Shown one piece after another: positions 9,323 through 17,820 of a stretch of 64,000 bases of DNA. The notes beneath the pieces are model-generated. The model did no database searches, was not told the DNA's origin, and saw only the letters and a list, made by a program, of their open reading frames with translations. Made by a program: the position numbers and the translations under genes. The DNA comes from Sphingobacterium sp. ML3W (lineage in GTDB: Bacteria; Bacteroidota; Bacteroidia; Sphingobacteriales; Sphingobacteriaceae): the NCBI RefSeq assembly GCF_029542085.1, contig NZ_CP107036.1, forward strand, positions 248,001 through 312,000, given 5' to 3'. The stretch's first letter is position 1. The number at the start of each line of letters is the position of its first letter.

Positions 9323-9742
9323 ATGTCATTACAAGAAAAATATAAAGTTCTTTTGGATACTGCGCAATCTTCAGGAGTTAACGATCTGAATTACGCTGAA
9401 ATGGATGGTGTGCTTCAGATTAGGGGTACTGCGCCTACCGCTGATGTGAAAAATAAACTGTGGGAAATTTATGGAAATATAGATCCAAACTTCCAGACCG
9501 GTGATGTCGTCTTAAATGTTGATGTGGCTACAGAGGTGCCCGGAAGCCAGGTAAAGGTAATCACAGAGAATAGCAACTTAAATATTCGAAAAGGCCCCGG
9601 AACTGACCAGCCTATTGTAGGAAAAGCTGCAAAGGGCGAAATTATCACATTGATCAGCAAGGCAAATGAGCAATGGTGGTTAGTGCGGACCAACGATAAC
9701 GAAGAAGGGTACTGCTATGCGCAATACCTTGAGTCTGTCTAA
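9323..9742 (+). CDS. SH3-domain protein with BON-like N-terminus
   Basis: 139 residues from the ATG at 9323 (MSLQEKYKVLLDTAQ). An in-frame start at 9287 would overlap the upstream gene and adds nothing family-like. The N-terminal 65 residues resemble half a BON domain (MDGVLQIRGTAPTADVKNKL). Residues about 75-138 form a bacterial SH3 domain (VITENSNLNIRKGPGTDQ...WWLVRTNDNEEGYCYAQYL). No signal peptide is visible, which is odd for an envelope SH3 protein. It is the second gene of the BON operon and is followed by a strong terminator. Confidence 0.75.
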   Translation: MSLQEKYKVLLDTAQSSGVNDLNYAEMDGVLQIRGTAPTADVKNKLWEIYGNIDPNFQTGDVVLNVDVATEVPGSQVKVITENSNLNIRKGPGTDQPIVGKAAKGEIITLISKANEQWWLVRTNDNEEGYCYAQYLESV

Positions 9743-9767
9743 TACGATCAGTCCCTAAATAAAATAT

Positions 9768-9803
9768 AAGGAGATCTATCTTAAGGATATTTCTCCTTTT
9801 TTT
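9768..9803 (+). terminator. Rho-independent terminator after the BON/SH3 operon
   Basis: Arms AAGGAGA (9768-9774) and TCTCCTT (9792-9798) with a T7 run starting at the end of the stem. Confidence 0.7.
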
Positions 9804-9919
9804 ATCTGTATGCTGTTGTTTTGGCGTTTTATATTCCCTATTTGAATTTAGTTTCATCTAGACTTGCGGTTTTTGGTGTAATAATTGTAATGTATCCTTT
9901 GCAACAAACTTATTACAAT

Positions 9920-10789
9920 ATGTCGAAATTGAAATTTTTCTTGTTCCCATGTATTGCTTTGTTGGGACAAATAGCCGTAGCTCAGGAGTATGTTCGTTTG
10001 GATAAAAACAGGTATCAGTTACATTTATCAGAATCTCCAAAAGATACTATTAACATCGTTGAAAAAGGACAAGTCACTAAATTGAAGCAAGGAAAATATA
10101 TTGTGCAGCAAAATCAATTTTTGGGCCCCTCTAATGCCTTTATTGCGGTCAACAAAGACGGTTTAGTAGATGGAAATTTTAAGATTGAAAAGGAAGGAAA
10201 GCGTGCTGTGGTCCAGGTCAGGCATGGTGTGATGCAGCAAATGGACGTGCAGACTGACGCGACTTTGGATTTTCAGTATACGATTACGGATACTTCAAGT
10301 GTACAGCGCGATTTTCGAAACGGTAAAATCAGTCAGGAAAAGATAGTGATTTATCAACCTAATATAGGAAAGAAGAAAGTATTAAAGACTTTTTATGACA
10401 GCTACTATATCGTTGAAAACGAGTTTGACCACAGTAAATCGGAGTATGGCCTGGATAACAAGTTACTTTATAAAGCGAAGTTGGATTGTGTCGGTCAGGT
10501 CGTCGAATCGAAGTCGTTCAACAGGGACGGCCAACTACTTAAACATACCTATAAAAAAGATAAAGTCAATTATACCGACTTATATCAGCATAATAATCTT
10601 GTCGAGAGACTGTACAAATTCAATGGTTCGAGTTATAGGGAATATTTTAAGAACCAATTATTATTGAAGAAAATTGTTGAGAAAAAACGAAATGGTCGAG
10701 TTGAGAGATATGTATATAATGCCGAGGGTAAATTGCTGGAGAAACGGAATGATAGTGGATCGAACAAGGGAGATGAGAATAACGTGTAG
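9920..10789 (+). CDS. Secreted protein of unknown function
   Basis: 289 residues from the ATG at 9920. A clear signal peptide (MSKLKFFLFPCIALLGQIAVAQ) fixes this start; the longer frame opening at 9821 would put 33 unlikely residues before it. The mature protein is basic and beta-rich. Its C-terminal third contains repeated tyrosine/charged strand motifs (DLYQHNNLVERLYKFNGSSY, then RVERYVYNAEGKLLEK) that resemble the short beta-hairpin repeats of YwqK/MORN-like proteins. This is a resemblance only. It is probably periplasmic or outer-membrane associated. Confidence 0.6.
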   Translation: MSKLKFFLFPCIALLGQIAVAQEYVRLDKNRYQLHLSESPKDTINIVEKGQVTKLKQGKYIVQQNQFLGPSNAFIAVNKDGLVDGNFKIEKEGKRAVVQVRHGVMQQMDVQTDATLDFQYTITDTSSVQRDFRNGKISQEKIVIYQPNIGKKKVLKTFYDSYYIVENEFDHSKSEYGLDNKLLYKAKLDCVGQVVESKSFNRDGQLLKHTYKKDKVNYTDLYQHNNLVERLYKFNGSSYREYFKNQLLLKKIVEKKRNGRVERYVYNAEGKLLEKRNDSGSNKGDENNV

Positions 10790-10907
10790 TTGAGTTTTTG
10801 ATAAGAGGGAATAAGGTGTAATTAGGCGCCTGATAAGAGCTGATTGGAGTCAGATGTCGTGTGGTATTGAATAAGAGGGGATGGTATTACTATATTATTA
10901 TGGCTTT

Positions 10908-10938
10908 TTTGATTTTTGGAAATATAGCGTTAACTTTG
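10908..10938 (+). promoter_or_regulatory. Bacteroidota-type promoter for the tyrS leader
   Basis: TTTG at 10908-10911, exactly 19 bases, then TAACTTTG at 10931-10938: a consensus match for the primary sigma factor of Bacteroidota. The predicted start of transcription falls at about 10943-10946, immediately before the leader-peptide ORF. Confidence 0.7.
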
Positions 10939-10946
10939 TTAAGGCA

Positions 10947-11033
10947 ATGAAGAAAATGAACAACATATTACGTCTTCCATTTTTCTTTAATTATTATCTC
11001 CCGATAGTAGTTCGGGAACCTTATGCCTATTAA
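10947..11033 (+). CDS. tyrS leader peptide (28 codons, Phe/Tyr-rich)
   Basis: A 28-codon ORF starting a few bases after the predicted transcription start and ending 73 bases before tyrS. Its C-terminal 18 residues are PFFFNYYLPIVVREPYAY: three consecutive Phe codons, a Tyr-Tyr pair at 10992-10997, and a Tyr-Ala-Tyr end. A second in-frame ATG at 10956 may be the real start (25 codons). The Tyr-Tyr pair lies directly before the first arm of a set of alternative RNA structures leading to a terminator. This is the arrangement of an attenuation leader such as pheM or trpL. It was too short to appear among long ORFs. Confidence 0.7.
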   Translation: MKKMNNILRLPFFFNYYLPIVVREPYAY

Positions 11034-11095
11034 AATTTAGAAAATTTAATTATTTATATAGCTAAGCCCGAACATAACGTTCGGGCTTTTTTGTT
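10998..11095 (+). promoter_or_regulatory. Transcription attenuator of tyrS (alternative hairpins and terminator)
   Basis: Four segments can pair in two exclusive ways. Segment 1 (TCCCGA, 10999-11004) pairs with segment 2 (TTCGGGA, 11011-11017). Segment 2 extended (GTTCGGG, 11010-11016) pairs perfectly over seven bases with segment 3 (CCCGAAC, 11067-11073). Segment 3 extended (AAGCCCGAAC, 11064-11073) pairs over ten bases with segment 4 (GTTCGGGCTT, 11079-11088), followed by a T-run: an intrinsic terminator ending about ten bases before the tyrS ATG. A ribosome waiting at the Tyr-Tyr codons would cover segment 1, let 2:3 form and prevent termination. Completing the peptide would cover segment 2 and allow 3:4. 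Confidence 0.7.
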
Positions 11096-11106
11096 TTTAT
11101 AGCATT

Positions 11107-12309
11107 ATGTTAACAGATTTAGAAGAAAACATTGAAATTATGTTGCCAAAGGATGGGCTGAGGTCCAAATTGCAACAATCTAAAGAAACTGGACGTCCGC
11201 TGATTATTAAACTCGGGTTTGATCCTACGGCTCCAGACCTTCATTTGGGGCATGCTGTGGTGTTGAAAAAGCTTAAGCAATTTCAGGAATTGGGCCATCA
11301 AATCGTCGTTTTGGTTGGGAGTTTTACTGCGCGGATAGGAGATCCAACTGGCAAAAATAAAGCGCGTAAACCTTTGAATCAGGAAAAAATAGCTGAGAAT
11401 GCTGCAACCTATATCGCACAATTAGCTAAAATCATTGATATGTCAAAGACAAAAGTTGTCTTTAATGGTGATTGGTTGGATAACTTGGATTTTGCGGAGG
11501 TTATTCAGCTTGTTTCAAAAGTGACGGTTGCGCAGCTTATGCAACGGCATGATTTTCACAAACGTTTCACGGACAATCAACCGATCGCCATGCATGAACT
11601 TATCTATCCTATATTGCAGGGTTTTGATTCCGTACATATCAAAAGCGATATTGAAATGGGTGGGACAGACCAATTGTTTAATTGTACAATGGGACGCCAG
11701 CTTCAAGAATCTTTTAATCTCGATCCTCAGCTTGTCTTATGTATGCCACTGCTCAGAGGATTGGACGGTAAAGAGAAAATGAGCAAATCGCTGTACAATA
11801 CCATTGGTCTGTTGGATGAACCGAATGAAATGTTTGGCAAAGCGATGTCTATTCCCGACAGTTTAATTCCAGATTATATTGATCTAACGACAGACTTTAC
11901 TCCAACGGAAAAGAAGATGTTAAAATCCCGGCTGGAAATTGGCGAAAATCCGATGGAAGTCAAAAAGCTTATTGCGCATAATCTCGTGGCCCAATACCAC
12001 GCTCCGCAGGCAGCTGCGGATGCATTGGATTTTTTTGCTAAACAGTTCCAGCAAAAATCATTCGATAATAAAAGTTTTGAAGAGGTCTCGTTGCAACATG
12101 TTAATGCGCAATTGGGTTCTGTTGCAAAGCTCGTCGACCTTTGTCACTTTTTAAAGAAAGATCTGAGTAAGTCCGCTATTCGAAGACTCATTGCTGAAGG
12201 GGCAGTACAGATTGATTCGAACAAATGTCTGGATCCTGATCTGCCCGTTGATCTGGAAACTGGTTTTAGAATTAAATTAGGAAAAAGAAGTTTTTTTAGA
12301 TTTGTTTAG
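11107..12309 (+). CDS. tyrS: Tyrosine--tRNA ligase
   Basis: 400 residues. The class I signature is GFDPTAPDLHLGH (HLGH at 46-49) and the second ATP-binding motif is KMSKS (224-228), preceded by the GTDQ region typical of TyrRS. An S4 RNA-binding domain covers the last 65 residues (LSKSAIRRLIAEGAVQID...). The form with GFDPTAPDLHLGH and a 400-residue length matches the TyrRS subgroup often named TyrZ-like. It charges tRNA-Tyr in the cytoplasm. It lies behind the leader-peptide attenuator, so expression probably rises when charged tRNA-Tyr is scarce. The next gene uses or makes tyrosine too. Confidence 0.95.
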   Translation: MLTDLEENIEIMLPKDGLRSKLQQSKETGRPLIIKLGFDPTAPDLHLGHAVVLKKLKQFQELGHQIVVLVGSFTARIGDPTGKNKARKPLNQEKIAENAATYIAQLAKIIDMSKTKVVFNGDWLDNLDFAEVIQLVSKVTVAQLMQRHDFHKRFTDNQPIAMHELIYPILQGFDSVHIKSDIEMGGTDQLFNCTMGRQLQESFNLDPQLVLCMPLLRGLDGKEKMSKSLYNTIGLLDEPNEMFGKAMSIPDSLIPDYIDLTTDFTPTEKKMLKSRLEIGENPMEVKKLIAHNLVAQYHAPQAAADALDFFAKQFQQKSFDNKSFEEVSLQHVNAQLGSVAKLVDLCHFLKKDLSKSAIRRLIAEGAVQIDSNKCLDPDLPVDLETGFRIKLGKRSFFRFV

Positions 12310-12441
12310 GAAGGTTTTATGAGTCACACCTTTGATATATTTTGTAAAAAAGCACGAGAATGTAAGGTTGCCCTTTCGGAAACAATAAATATTTTCTACC
12401 TTCATACAAAGTCTCACACTTTATTTTGATACCGATTATAA

Positions 12442-14199
12442 ATGGAAACATATAATAATGTTGTTTTGGAGCAGCTGCCCAAACATTTAAAGCGCTATGT
12501 AGTCGCCCAGCAATACGAACGTTATACGGCTTTGGATCAAGCCTTGTGGCGCTATGTCATGCGTCAGAATTATTCCTTTTTAAAAGATGTCGCTTATTAC
12601 CCATACATACCAGGATTGAAGAAAGCGGGGCTTTCCATTTCGCACATACCGGATCTGCAACAAATGAACGATAGTTTGAAATTAATTGGTTGGGGAGCTG
12701 TAACGGTCGATGGATTTATACCACCGGCAGCTTTTATGGAATTTCAGGCACATCGGGTATTGGTTATAGCCGCAGATATCCGACAATTGGAACATATTGA
12801 ATATACCCCTGCACCAGATATCATTCATGAATCTTCTGGCCATGCACCGATCATAGGTGAGCCCGATTATGCGGTGTATTTGCAGTACTTTGGTGAAATT
12901 GGAACAAAAGCATTGTCGTCCCGGAAGGATTTCGAACTGTATGAGGCTATTCGCCATTTATCAATTTTAAAAGAGCACGCGGGTACAACCGAAACCGAAT
13001 TGGTGGAAGCTGAAAACAAGTTGAAGACCGTTCAGGACAATATGGGCGAACCTTCGGAAATGGCTTTGTTGAGTAGGTTGCATTGGTGGACTGTGGAGTA
13101 TGGTCTGATCGGTAGCCTTGATGATCCCAAGATTTATGGCGCAGGTCTACTGTCTTCCATTGGCGAAAGTGCCAGTTGTATGCAAAAATCGGTACCAAAG
13201 CTACCTTATGATTTAAATACTGTAGCATATACCTATGATATTACTAAGCCACAGCCACAATTGTTTGTCACACCCGATTTTGAACATTTAATGGATGTCC
13301 TGAATCAGTTTGCAGATACTATGGCCTTCCGGGTTGGCGGAAAACAAAGTTTGGAAAAAGCGATTGACTGTCAGGCTGTATGCACGATTGTTTATAGTTC
13401 TGGATTGCAGGTGTCAGGTATTTTTAAGGCGGCGAATGCAGATCAGTCTATTTCCTATATACAAACAGTAGGCCCCACTGCATTGGCGTGTTCTGGGAAG
13501 CAATTAGAAGGACACGGGATAAATTATCATCGGGAGGGCTATGGTTCTCCGGTCGGTCTTCTCGCAGATAGCAATAAAGATTTGGCGGATTTCTCAGACG
13601 AAGAATTGACCACTTATGGTATTAGTCAAGGAAAGCGATGTTCTTTGTGTTTTTCTTCAGGGGTTGAAGTTGAGGGCGTTGTTTTGAAGGTTGTACGTCA
13701 GGCGGGTAAAGTTGTGTTGATTTCATTTGATGACTGTGAAGTCTACCGAAATGACCGGAGGGAAGTTTATTTTAAACCTGAATGGGGAGTTTACGACATG
13801 GCTGTAGGGACCGAGATTATTTCAGTATTTGCGGGGGCTGCCGACAAAGATGCTTATGAGTCTATTGAGGAAGGGACGGAGAAGTCATCCGTTTTATCGT
13901 ATACGCAGATTGAAGACTCAAAATTGCTTGTCTTGCATGCACAGATCGGAGCACTGCGGTCAGGATCATTTGCTACGGAGCGTTGGACGGATATCTTTGA
14001 TCAGTTGTCTGCTGAAATAACAGATAACTGGCTCGCGCTGGTAGAACTTTATGAAATCGCCTGGGCGAATTATGCCTACGACTTAACTGAAAGTGTACAA
14101 GGTAAGCTTAAAGCTATTATTACAATTCGACCCAGCTTGAAAAAACTGATAGATGATGGTATACGGGTAGCGAAAGAAGAACCCTTAAATAATCATTGA
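12442..14199 (+). CDS. Aromatic amino acid hydroxylase (phenylalanine 4-monooxygenase type), long form
   Basis: 585 residues. The N-terminal 285 carry the pterin-dependent hydroxylase fold with iron ligands His129 and His134 (HESSGHAP) and Glu219 (HWWTVEYGL). The reaction expected is phenylalanine to tyrosine with tetrahydrobiopterin and oxygen. Typical bacterial enzymes have only about 260-300 residues. Here about 300 more follow, containing two similar modules (IVYSSGLQVSGIFK near 317-330 and LCFSSGVEVEGVVLK near 400-414) that look like duplicated small beta-barrels, then a helical tail. It lies between tyrS and the polyamine operon and upstream of a tyrosine degradation cluster. Confidence 0.85.
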   Translation: METYNNVVLEQLPKHLKRYVVAQQYERYTALDQALWRYVMRQNYSFLKDVAYYPYIPGLKKAGLSISHIPDLQQMNDSLKLIGWGAVTVDGFIPPAAFMEFQAHRVLVIAADIRQLEHIEYTPAPDIIHESSGHAPIIGEPDYAVYLQYFGEIGTKALSSRKDFELYEAIRHLSILKEHAGTTETELVEAENKLKTVQDNMGEPSEMALLSRLHWWTVEYGLIGSLDDPKIYGAGLLSSIGESASCMQKSVPKLPYDLNTVAYTYDITKPQPQLFVTPDFEHLMDVLNQFADTMAFRVGGKQSLEKAIDCQAVCTIVYSSGLQVSGIFKAANADQSISYIQTVGPTALACSGKQLEGHGINYHREGYGSPVGLLADSNKDLADFSDEELTTYGISQGKRCSLCFSSGVEVEGVVLKVVRQAGKVVLISFDDCEVYRNDRREVYFKPEWGVYDMAVGTEIISVFAGAADKDAYESIEEGTEKSSVLSYTQIEDSKLLVLHAQIGALRSGSFATERWTDIFDQLSAEITDNWLALVELYEIAWANYAYDLTESVQGKLKAIITIRPSLKKLIDDGIRVAKEEPLNNH

Positions 14200-14280
14200 G
14201 TGAAATGATTGATTCCCATAGTATAAAAATCTGGTAAAACTTTTTATATTTGGAACGTTTAATTTATCCAGTTATTTCTG

Positions 14281-14640
14281 ATGAACGAAAAGTATACTCC
14301 CGGAAAACACCTGTTGATGACATTGCAGGTAGAGGAGGTATCGTTATTGACAACCATAGATGCTTTTTTGGAATTTACCAAAAAGCAGATGAATGTCCAT
14401 AATTTGCAAATTGTAGGTATTTCCACCCATTCTTTTGAGGGCGGTGGATTTACCGCTGCTATTTGTTTAATGGAATCCCATATCTGTATCCATACCTGGC
14501 CGGAATTTGGACAATTGACATTAGATGTTTATCTCTGTAATTATCTAAAAGATAACAGTGAAAAAGTTTTGCATTTGGGTAAGCTCTTCAAAACTTATTT
14601 TAATGCGATAGTTATTAACGAAACTGTGGTTAATCGGTAG
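14281..14640 (+). CDS. speD: S-adenosylmethionine decarboxylase proenzyme
   Basis: 119 residues, the size of the short bacterial SpeD/SpeH type. It contains the self-cleavage motif MESHICIHTWPE with the future pyruvoyl Ser66 and His71, and the catalytic Cys86 in LDVYLCN. It makes decarboxylated S-adenosylmethionine, the aminopropyl donor. A TATATTTG box at 14245-14252 sits 29 bases upstream of the start, so an operon promoter probably begins here. The next ORF starts four bases after its stop. Confidence 0.9.
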   Translation: MNEKYTPGKHLLMTLQVEEVSLLTTIDAFLEFTKKQMNVHNLQIVGISTHSFEGGGFTAAICLMESHICIHTWPEFGQLTLDVYLCNYLKDNSEKVLHLGKLFKTYFNAIVINETVVNR

Positions 14641-14643
14641 TTT

Positions 14644-16080
14644 ATGGATGTAATATGTAAAAAATGTGGCCATGCACACCGATTTAAGATCGAGGTAACC
14701 GACTTTTCAGGTTTCGTTTGTGCAAAATGCCATAGTTATTTTAAAGGTAAGACAGTTGAAACCTTAACGTATGTGAAGGAATTTTCGGCCCCTTTAGCCA
14801 TGCAATGGGCTACGTTAGGTGAATCCGTTCAATTCAAGAGAAATAGCTATTATATTATCTCCAAGATACAGCGCTTTACAAAAAGTGGCGAATATGGAAA
14901 TGAGTTTGTGGGGTTAAACGCGAATCAAGACGATATTTATTTCAGCGATGGCGTAGACTATGCTTGTGCCTTACATACCATTGATCGAGAGCAGGTGACG
15001 CTTTTACCGAAAGGTAACACCTGTAAGTTTGGTAATAGACACTATGATCTGGAGTATACCGAGGAGCAAACTGTTGTCTATGCGGAGGGCTTTGTATTTG
15101 AAGATCTGGAATCGATGTCAACGACCCTTACCTATATTCAAACAGTTAATGAAGATCGTTTTATTTCTCAGGAATTTATTGATAACGATGTACAGTATTA
15201 TCAGGGAATTTACCTGGAGGATGAGAGCTATTATAAAATTTTTGACACCTATAACGATTATATTGCCAAAAAGGAGATTGTAGGGACGAAGCTGAGAAAT
15301 ATTGGTGTCTTTGCTGTTCTGCTGTTGGCAGCTCTATTCTGGGTTTTAAACTGGGGACAGATCGGTAAGGATACTTATAAGTTTGATGAAAAATTCCCCG
15401 GAAAAAAGGCAAACTCGGAATTTGTCGGCGCCTCTTTCGAATTAAAAGGCGATAAACCCAAAAAGCTGGTCCTGGAGGGAATATCGGAATCTAAAAGCCA
15501 TCCCATCCAGCTGATGATCAAATTGGTCAATGAAAAGACAAATGAGATTATTGAGTCTGGTACAGCTGTCCACGAGAACAATGACGTTAATTATGCCAGT
15601 GGATTGACCGTCGATTTTTGTCGTATACAACCGGGGATTTATCACCTTGTTTTTGTCACCTCTTCAACCAATGGTGCCGCTGATATGGATGTTAATTTTG
15701 AACTCACAGAGGACTATAAATTAACATACGGAGGTACCAGTTATACCTTTTTGATTCTTTGTTTGGTGGGTATTGTTGTTCTTGTGGGGATTTTTAGACA
15801 TAATATTCTGGCGATTAAAAATAAAGATTTTGTTGCTCGGGCTGAAGGTTTAGGTTATTTCGATATCTTAAAATTTGATCGGCTGGGTGTAGCTTTAGTT
15901 GCTTTTTTTGTCTTTTTTGTTGCTGTTAACCTATTTGTAAATTCCTCTACAGATTGTAAGACTACAATGCGGACGAGCACCTTGGAAGACCATACTTATA
16001 CAGGATCAAGATCACATTATCGTCGATCCTTTTATGGTAGCGGAGGTAGTTATAGTGGATATGGTTCAGGTCATAAATAA
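14644..16080 (+). CDS. DUF4178-like membrane protein with N-terminal zinc ribbon
   Basis: 478 residues. The N-terminus has a zinc-ribbon pattern CKKCGHAHRF...CAKC (Cys5, 8, 27, 30). Residues about 50-200 contain a two-fold beta-rich region (LGESVQFKRNSYYIISKIQRFT) typical of DUF4178. Transmembrane helices lie near 222-238, 367-383 and 417-435, and the end is Gly/Ser/Tyr-rich. Function is unknown. It stands between speD and DUF350, and the same association with aminopropyltransferases recurs in other bacteria as I remember it. A membrane role next to polyamine chemistry is inferred. Confidence 0.65.
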   Translation: MDVICKKCGHAHRFKIEVTDFSGFVCAKCHSYFKGKTVETLTYVKEFSAPLAMQWATLGESVQFKRNSYYIISKIQRFTKSGEYGNEFVGLNANQDDIYFSDGVDYACALHTIDREQVTLLPKGNTCKFGNRHYDLEYTEEQTVVYAEGFVFEDLESMSTTLTYIQTVNEDRFISQEFIDNDVQYYQGIYLEDESYYKIFDTYNDYIAKKEIVGTKLRNIGVFAVLLLAALFWVLNWGQIGKDTYKFDEKFPGKKANSEFVGASFELKGDKPKKLVLEGISESKSHPIQLMIKLVNEKTNEIIESGTAVHENNDVNYASGLTVDFCRIQPGIYHLVFVTSSTNGAADMDVNFELTEDYKLTYGGTSYTFLILCLVGIVVLVGIFRHNILAIKNKDFVARAEGLGYFDILKFDRLGVALVAFFVFFVAVNLFVNSSTDCKTTMRTSTLEDHTYTGSRSHYRRSFYGSGGSYSGYGSGHK

Positions 16081-16094
16081 AAATTAATATAAAA

Positions 16095-16313
16095 ATGAAT
16101 TACGAATTGTTTTATAAAGGAATTGCAGCATCATTGATTTATTCGCTTATTGGCATTGCTGTATTGTTATTGGCCTATTGGCTTATCGAGCGATTGACGC
16201 CGGAACAATCTTGGCAGGAGATCGTAAAGAACAAGAATATGGCTTTAGCGATTGTTTTTGCGGCTTTTATATTAGGCATATCGATTATAATAGCTGCGGC
16301 AATACATGGGTAA
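16095..16313 (+). CDS. DUF350-family (YjfL-like) small membrane protein
   Basis: 72 residues with two long hydrophobic helices (YKGIAASLIYSLIGIAVLLLA and MALAIVFAAFILGISIIIAAA, joined by the charged loop ERLTPEQSWQEIVKNKN). This is one DUF350 hairpin unit. Its stop overlaps the next start by eight bases, indicating translational coupling. DUF350 proteins are found with polyamine and glutathionylspermidine-type genes in Proteobacteria (YjfL). The function is unknown. Confidence 0.8.
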   Translation: MNYELFYKGIAASLIYSLIGIAVLLLAYWLIERLTPEQSWQEIVKNKNMALAIVFAAFILGISIIIAAAIHG

Positions 16314-17820
16314 AAAGAGCAATCTGCCCATTTTTCTCTTATTTGCGGTATTTGTCATTGCAACTTGCGGGCTTATTTACGAGCTGGTTGCGGGTGCATT
16401 GGCGAGCTATTTATTGGGAGATTCAGTCAAGCAGTTTTCATTTATTATCGGTACCTACCTGTTCTCGATGGGGGTGGGATCTTTTTTAGCGAAGTACATC
16501 ACCAAAAACCTTTTTGACCGATTTATTGATATTGAACTGTTGATCGGCGTCATTGGCGGTTGCAGTTCTGTCGTTTTATTTTTACTGTTTCAGCAGGTCG
16601 AACACTTTCAATTTGTACTCTATTTCTTTGTTTTTCTGACAGGCTGTCTCTGCGGTATGGAGATCCCCTTATTGATGAATATTCTAAAAGATAGGGTTCA
16701 GTTTAGGGACTTGGTTTCCAATGTATTTGCTTTTGATTATATCGGCGCATTGATCGCTTCGGTGCTGTTTCCTATCCTGCTGATTCCGCGGTTGGGCGTG
16801 ATGGGAACATCACTGTTTTTTGGGATCATCAATATTTTGGTAGGCGTCTTTCTATCATTCTATCTCGCTAAAAGACTTAAAAATCCCAACTGGATTAAAG
16901 CCAAGTCAATAGTTTGTCTGGTATTGCTTTCGGTTGTGTTTTTTTATTCCGATGATTTGCTTAAATATTCCGAAAGTCAATTATATGGGAATAATATTGT
17001 CTATAAACATTCTACACCCTATCAACGTATTGTTCTGACGGAGAGCAAGGGTGAATATCAATTGTTTCTGAACAATAATTTACAGTTCAACACCAAAGAT
17101 GAATATCGGTATCATGAGGTTTTGGTACATCCGGCGATGTCTATGGCCAAAGATGTATCGCATGTATTGGTGTTTGGCGGTGGAGACGGGCTTGCTGTCC
17201 GGGAGGTTCTTAAATATCCAGGTGTAAAAAAGGTTACATTGGTGGATTTGGACGAGGGTATGACCAAATTGTTCCAGACAAATGAATTACTAGTCAGTCA
17301 CAACAAGGGCTCGCTGAATGACCCGAGAGTAAAGGTGATCAATCAGGATGCATTTATCTGGGCAAAATCTGCAAAGGAAAAATACGATGTCATGATTATA
17401 GATTTTCCGGATCCGTCAAACTATAGTCTTGGAAAATTATATACGACAAGTTTTTATCAAAGTCTACAACCTCTCATGACACCCTATACCATGGTGTCGG
17501 TACAGACAACTTCGCCTTATTTTGCACCCAAATCTTACTGGTGTATCCATGAGACAATCAGCACGGTTTTTCCAAATACTGTCGCCTATCATACCTATGT
17601 GCCATCCTTTGGCGAATGGGGATTCTGTCTATTTTCAGCAGATATGATACAACAATTTAAGCATGTTGCCCGACGGGTGGATAAGCTGCGGTATTACAAT
17701 TATCATTTTAGAGAACTGACTGAGTTTCCGACCGACATGCGTGCGGATCATGTAGAAATAAACCGTTTGGACAATCAGATTTTAGTGCGGTATTTTGATG
17801 AAGAATGGAGTAAGATTTAA
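16306..17820 (+). CDS. Membrane-anchored aminopropyltransferase (spermidine synthase-like)
   Basis: 504 residues in two parts. Residues 1-215 contain about seven transmembrane helices. Residues 230-470 are a spermidine synthase fold: FGGGDGLAVRE (GGGDG at 291-295) binds the decarboxylated AdoMet, VTLVDLDE follows, and IIDFPDPSNYSLGKLYTTSFY carries the catalytic DxxDP (366-370). With SpeD in the same operon, it most likely transfers an aminopropyl group to an amine at the membrane. The acceptor is unknown. It overlaps DUF350 by eight bases and the flavoprotein by 26 bases. Confidence 0.85.
   Translation: MGKKSNLPIFLLFAVFVIATCGLIYELVAGALASYLLGDSVKQFSFIIGTYLFSMGVGSFLAKYITKNLFDRFIDIELLIGVIGGCSSVVLFLLFQQVEHFQFVLYFFVFLTGCLCGMEIPLLMNILKDRVQFRDLVSNVFAFDYIGALIASVLFPILLIPRLGVMGTSLFFGIINILVGVFLSFYLAKRLKNPNWIKAKSIVCLVLLSVVFFYSDDLLKYSESQLYGNNIVYKHSTPYQRIVLTESKGEYQLFLNNNLQFNTKDEYRYHEVLVHPAMSMAKDVSHVLVFGGGDGLAVREVLKYPGVKKVTLVDLDEGMTKLFQTNELLVSHNKGSLNDPRVKVINQDAFIWAKSAKEKYDVMIIDFPDPSNYSLGKLYTTSFYQSLQPLMTPYTMVSVQTTSPYFAPKSYWCIHETISTVFPNTVAYHTYVPSFGEWGFCLFSADMIQQFKHVARRVDKLRYYNYHFRELTEFPTDMRADHVEINRLDNQILVRYFDEEWSKI

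Noticed and set aside
10790-11106. T-box riboswitch upstream of tyrS
   Set aside because: No T-box sequence or specifier-loop structure; the leader ORF and four-segment pairing explain the terminator better, and T-boxes are largely a Firmicutes feature.
12318-12428. Second leader peptide before the aromatic hydroxylase
   Set aside because: A 36-codon frame exists, but it has no Tyr/Phe cluster, no following terminator and no promoter at its start.
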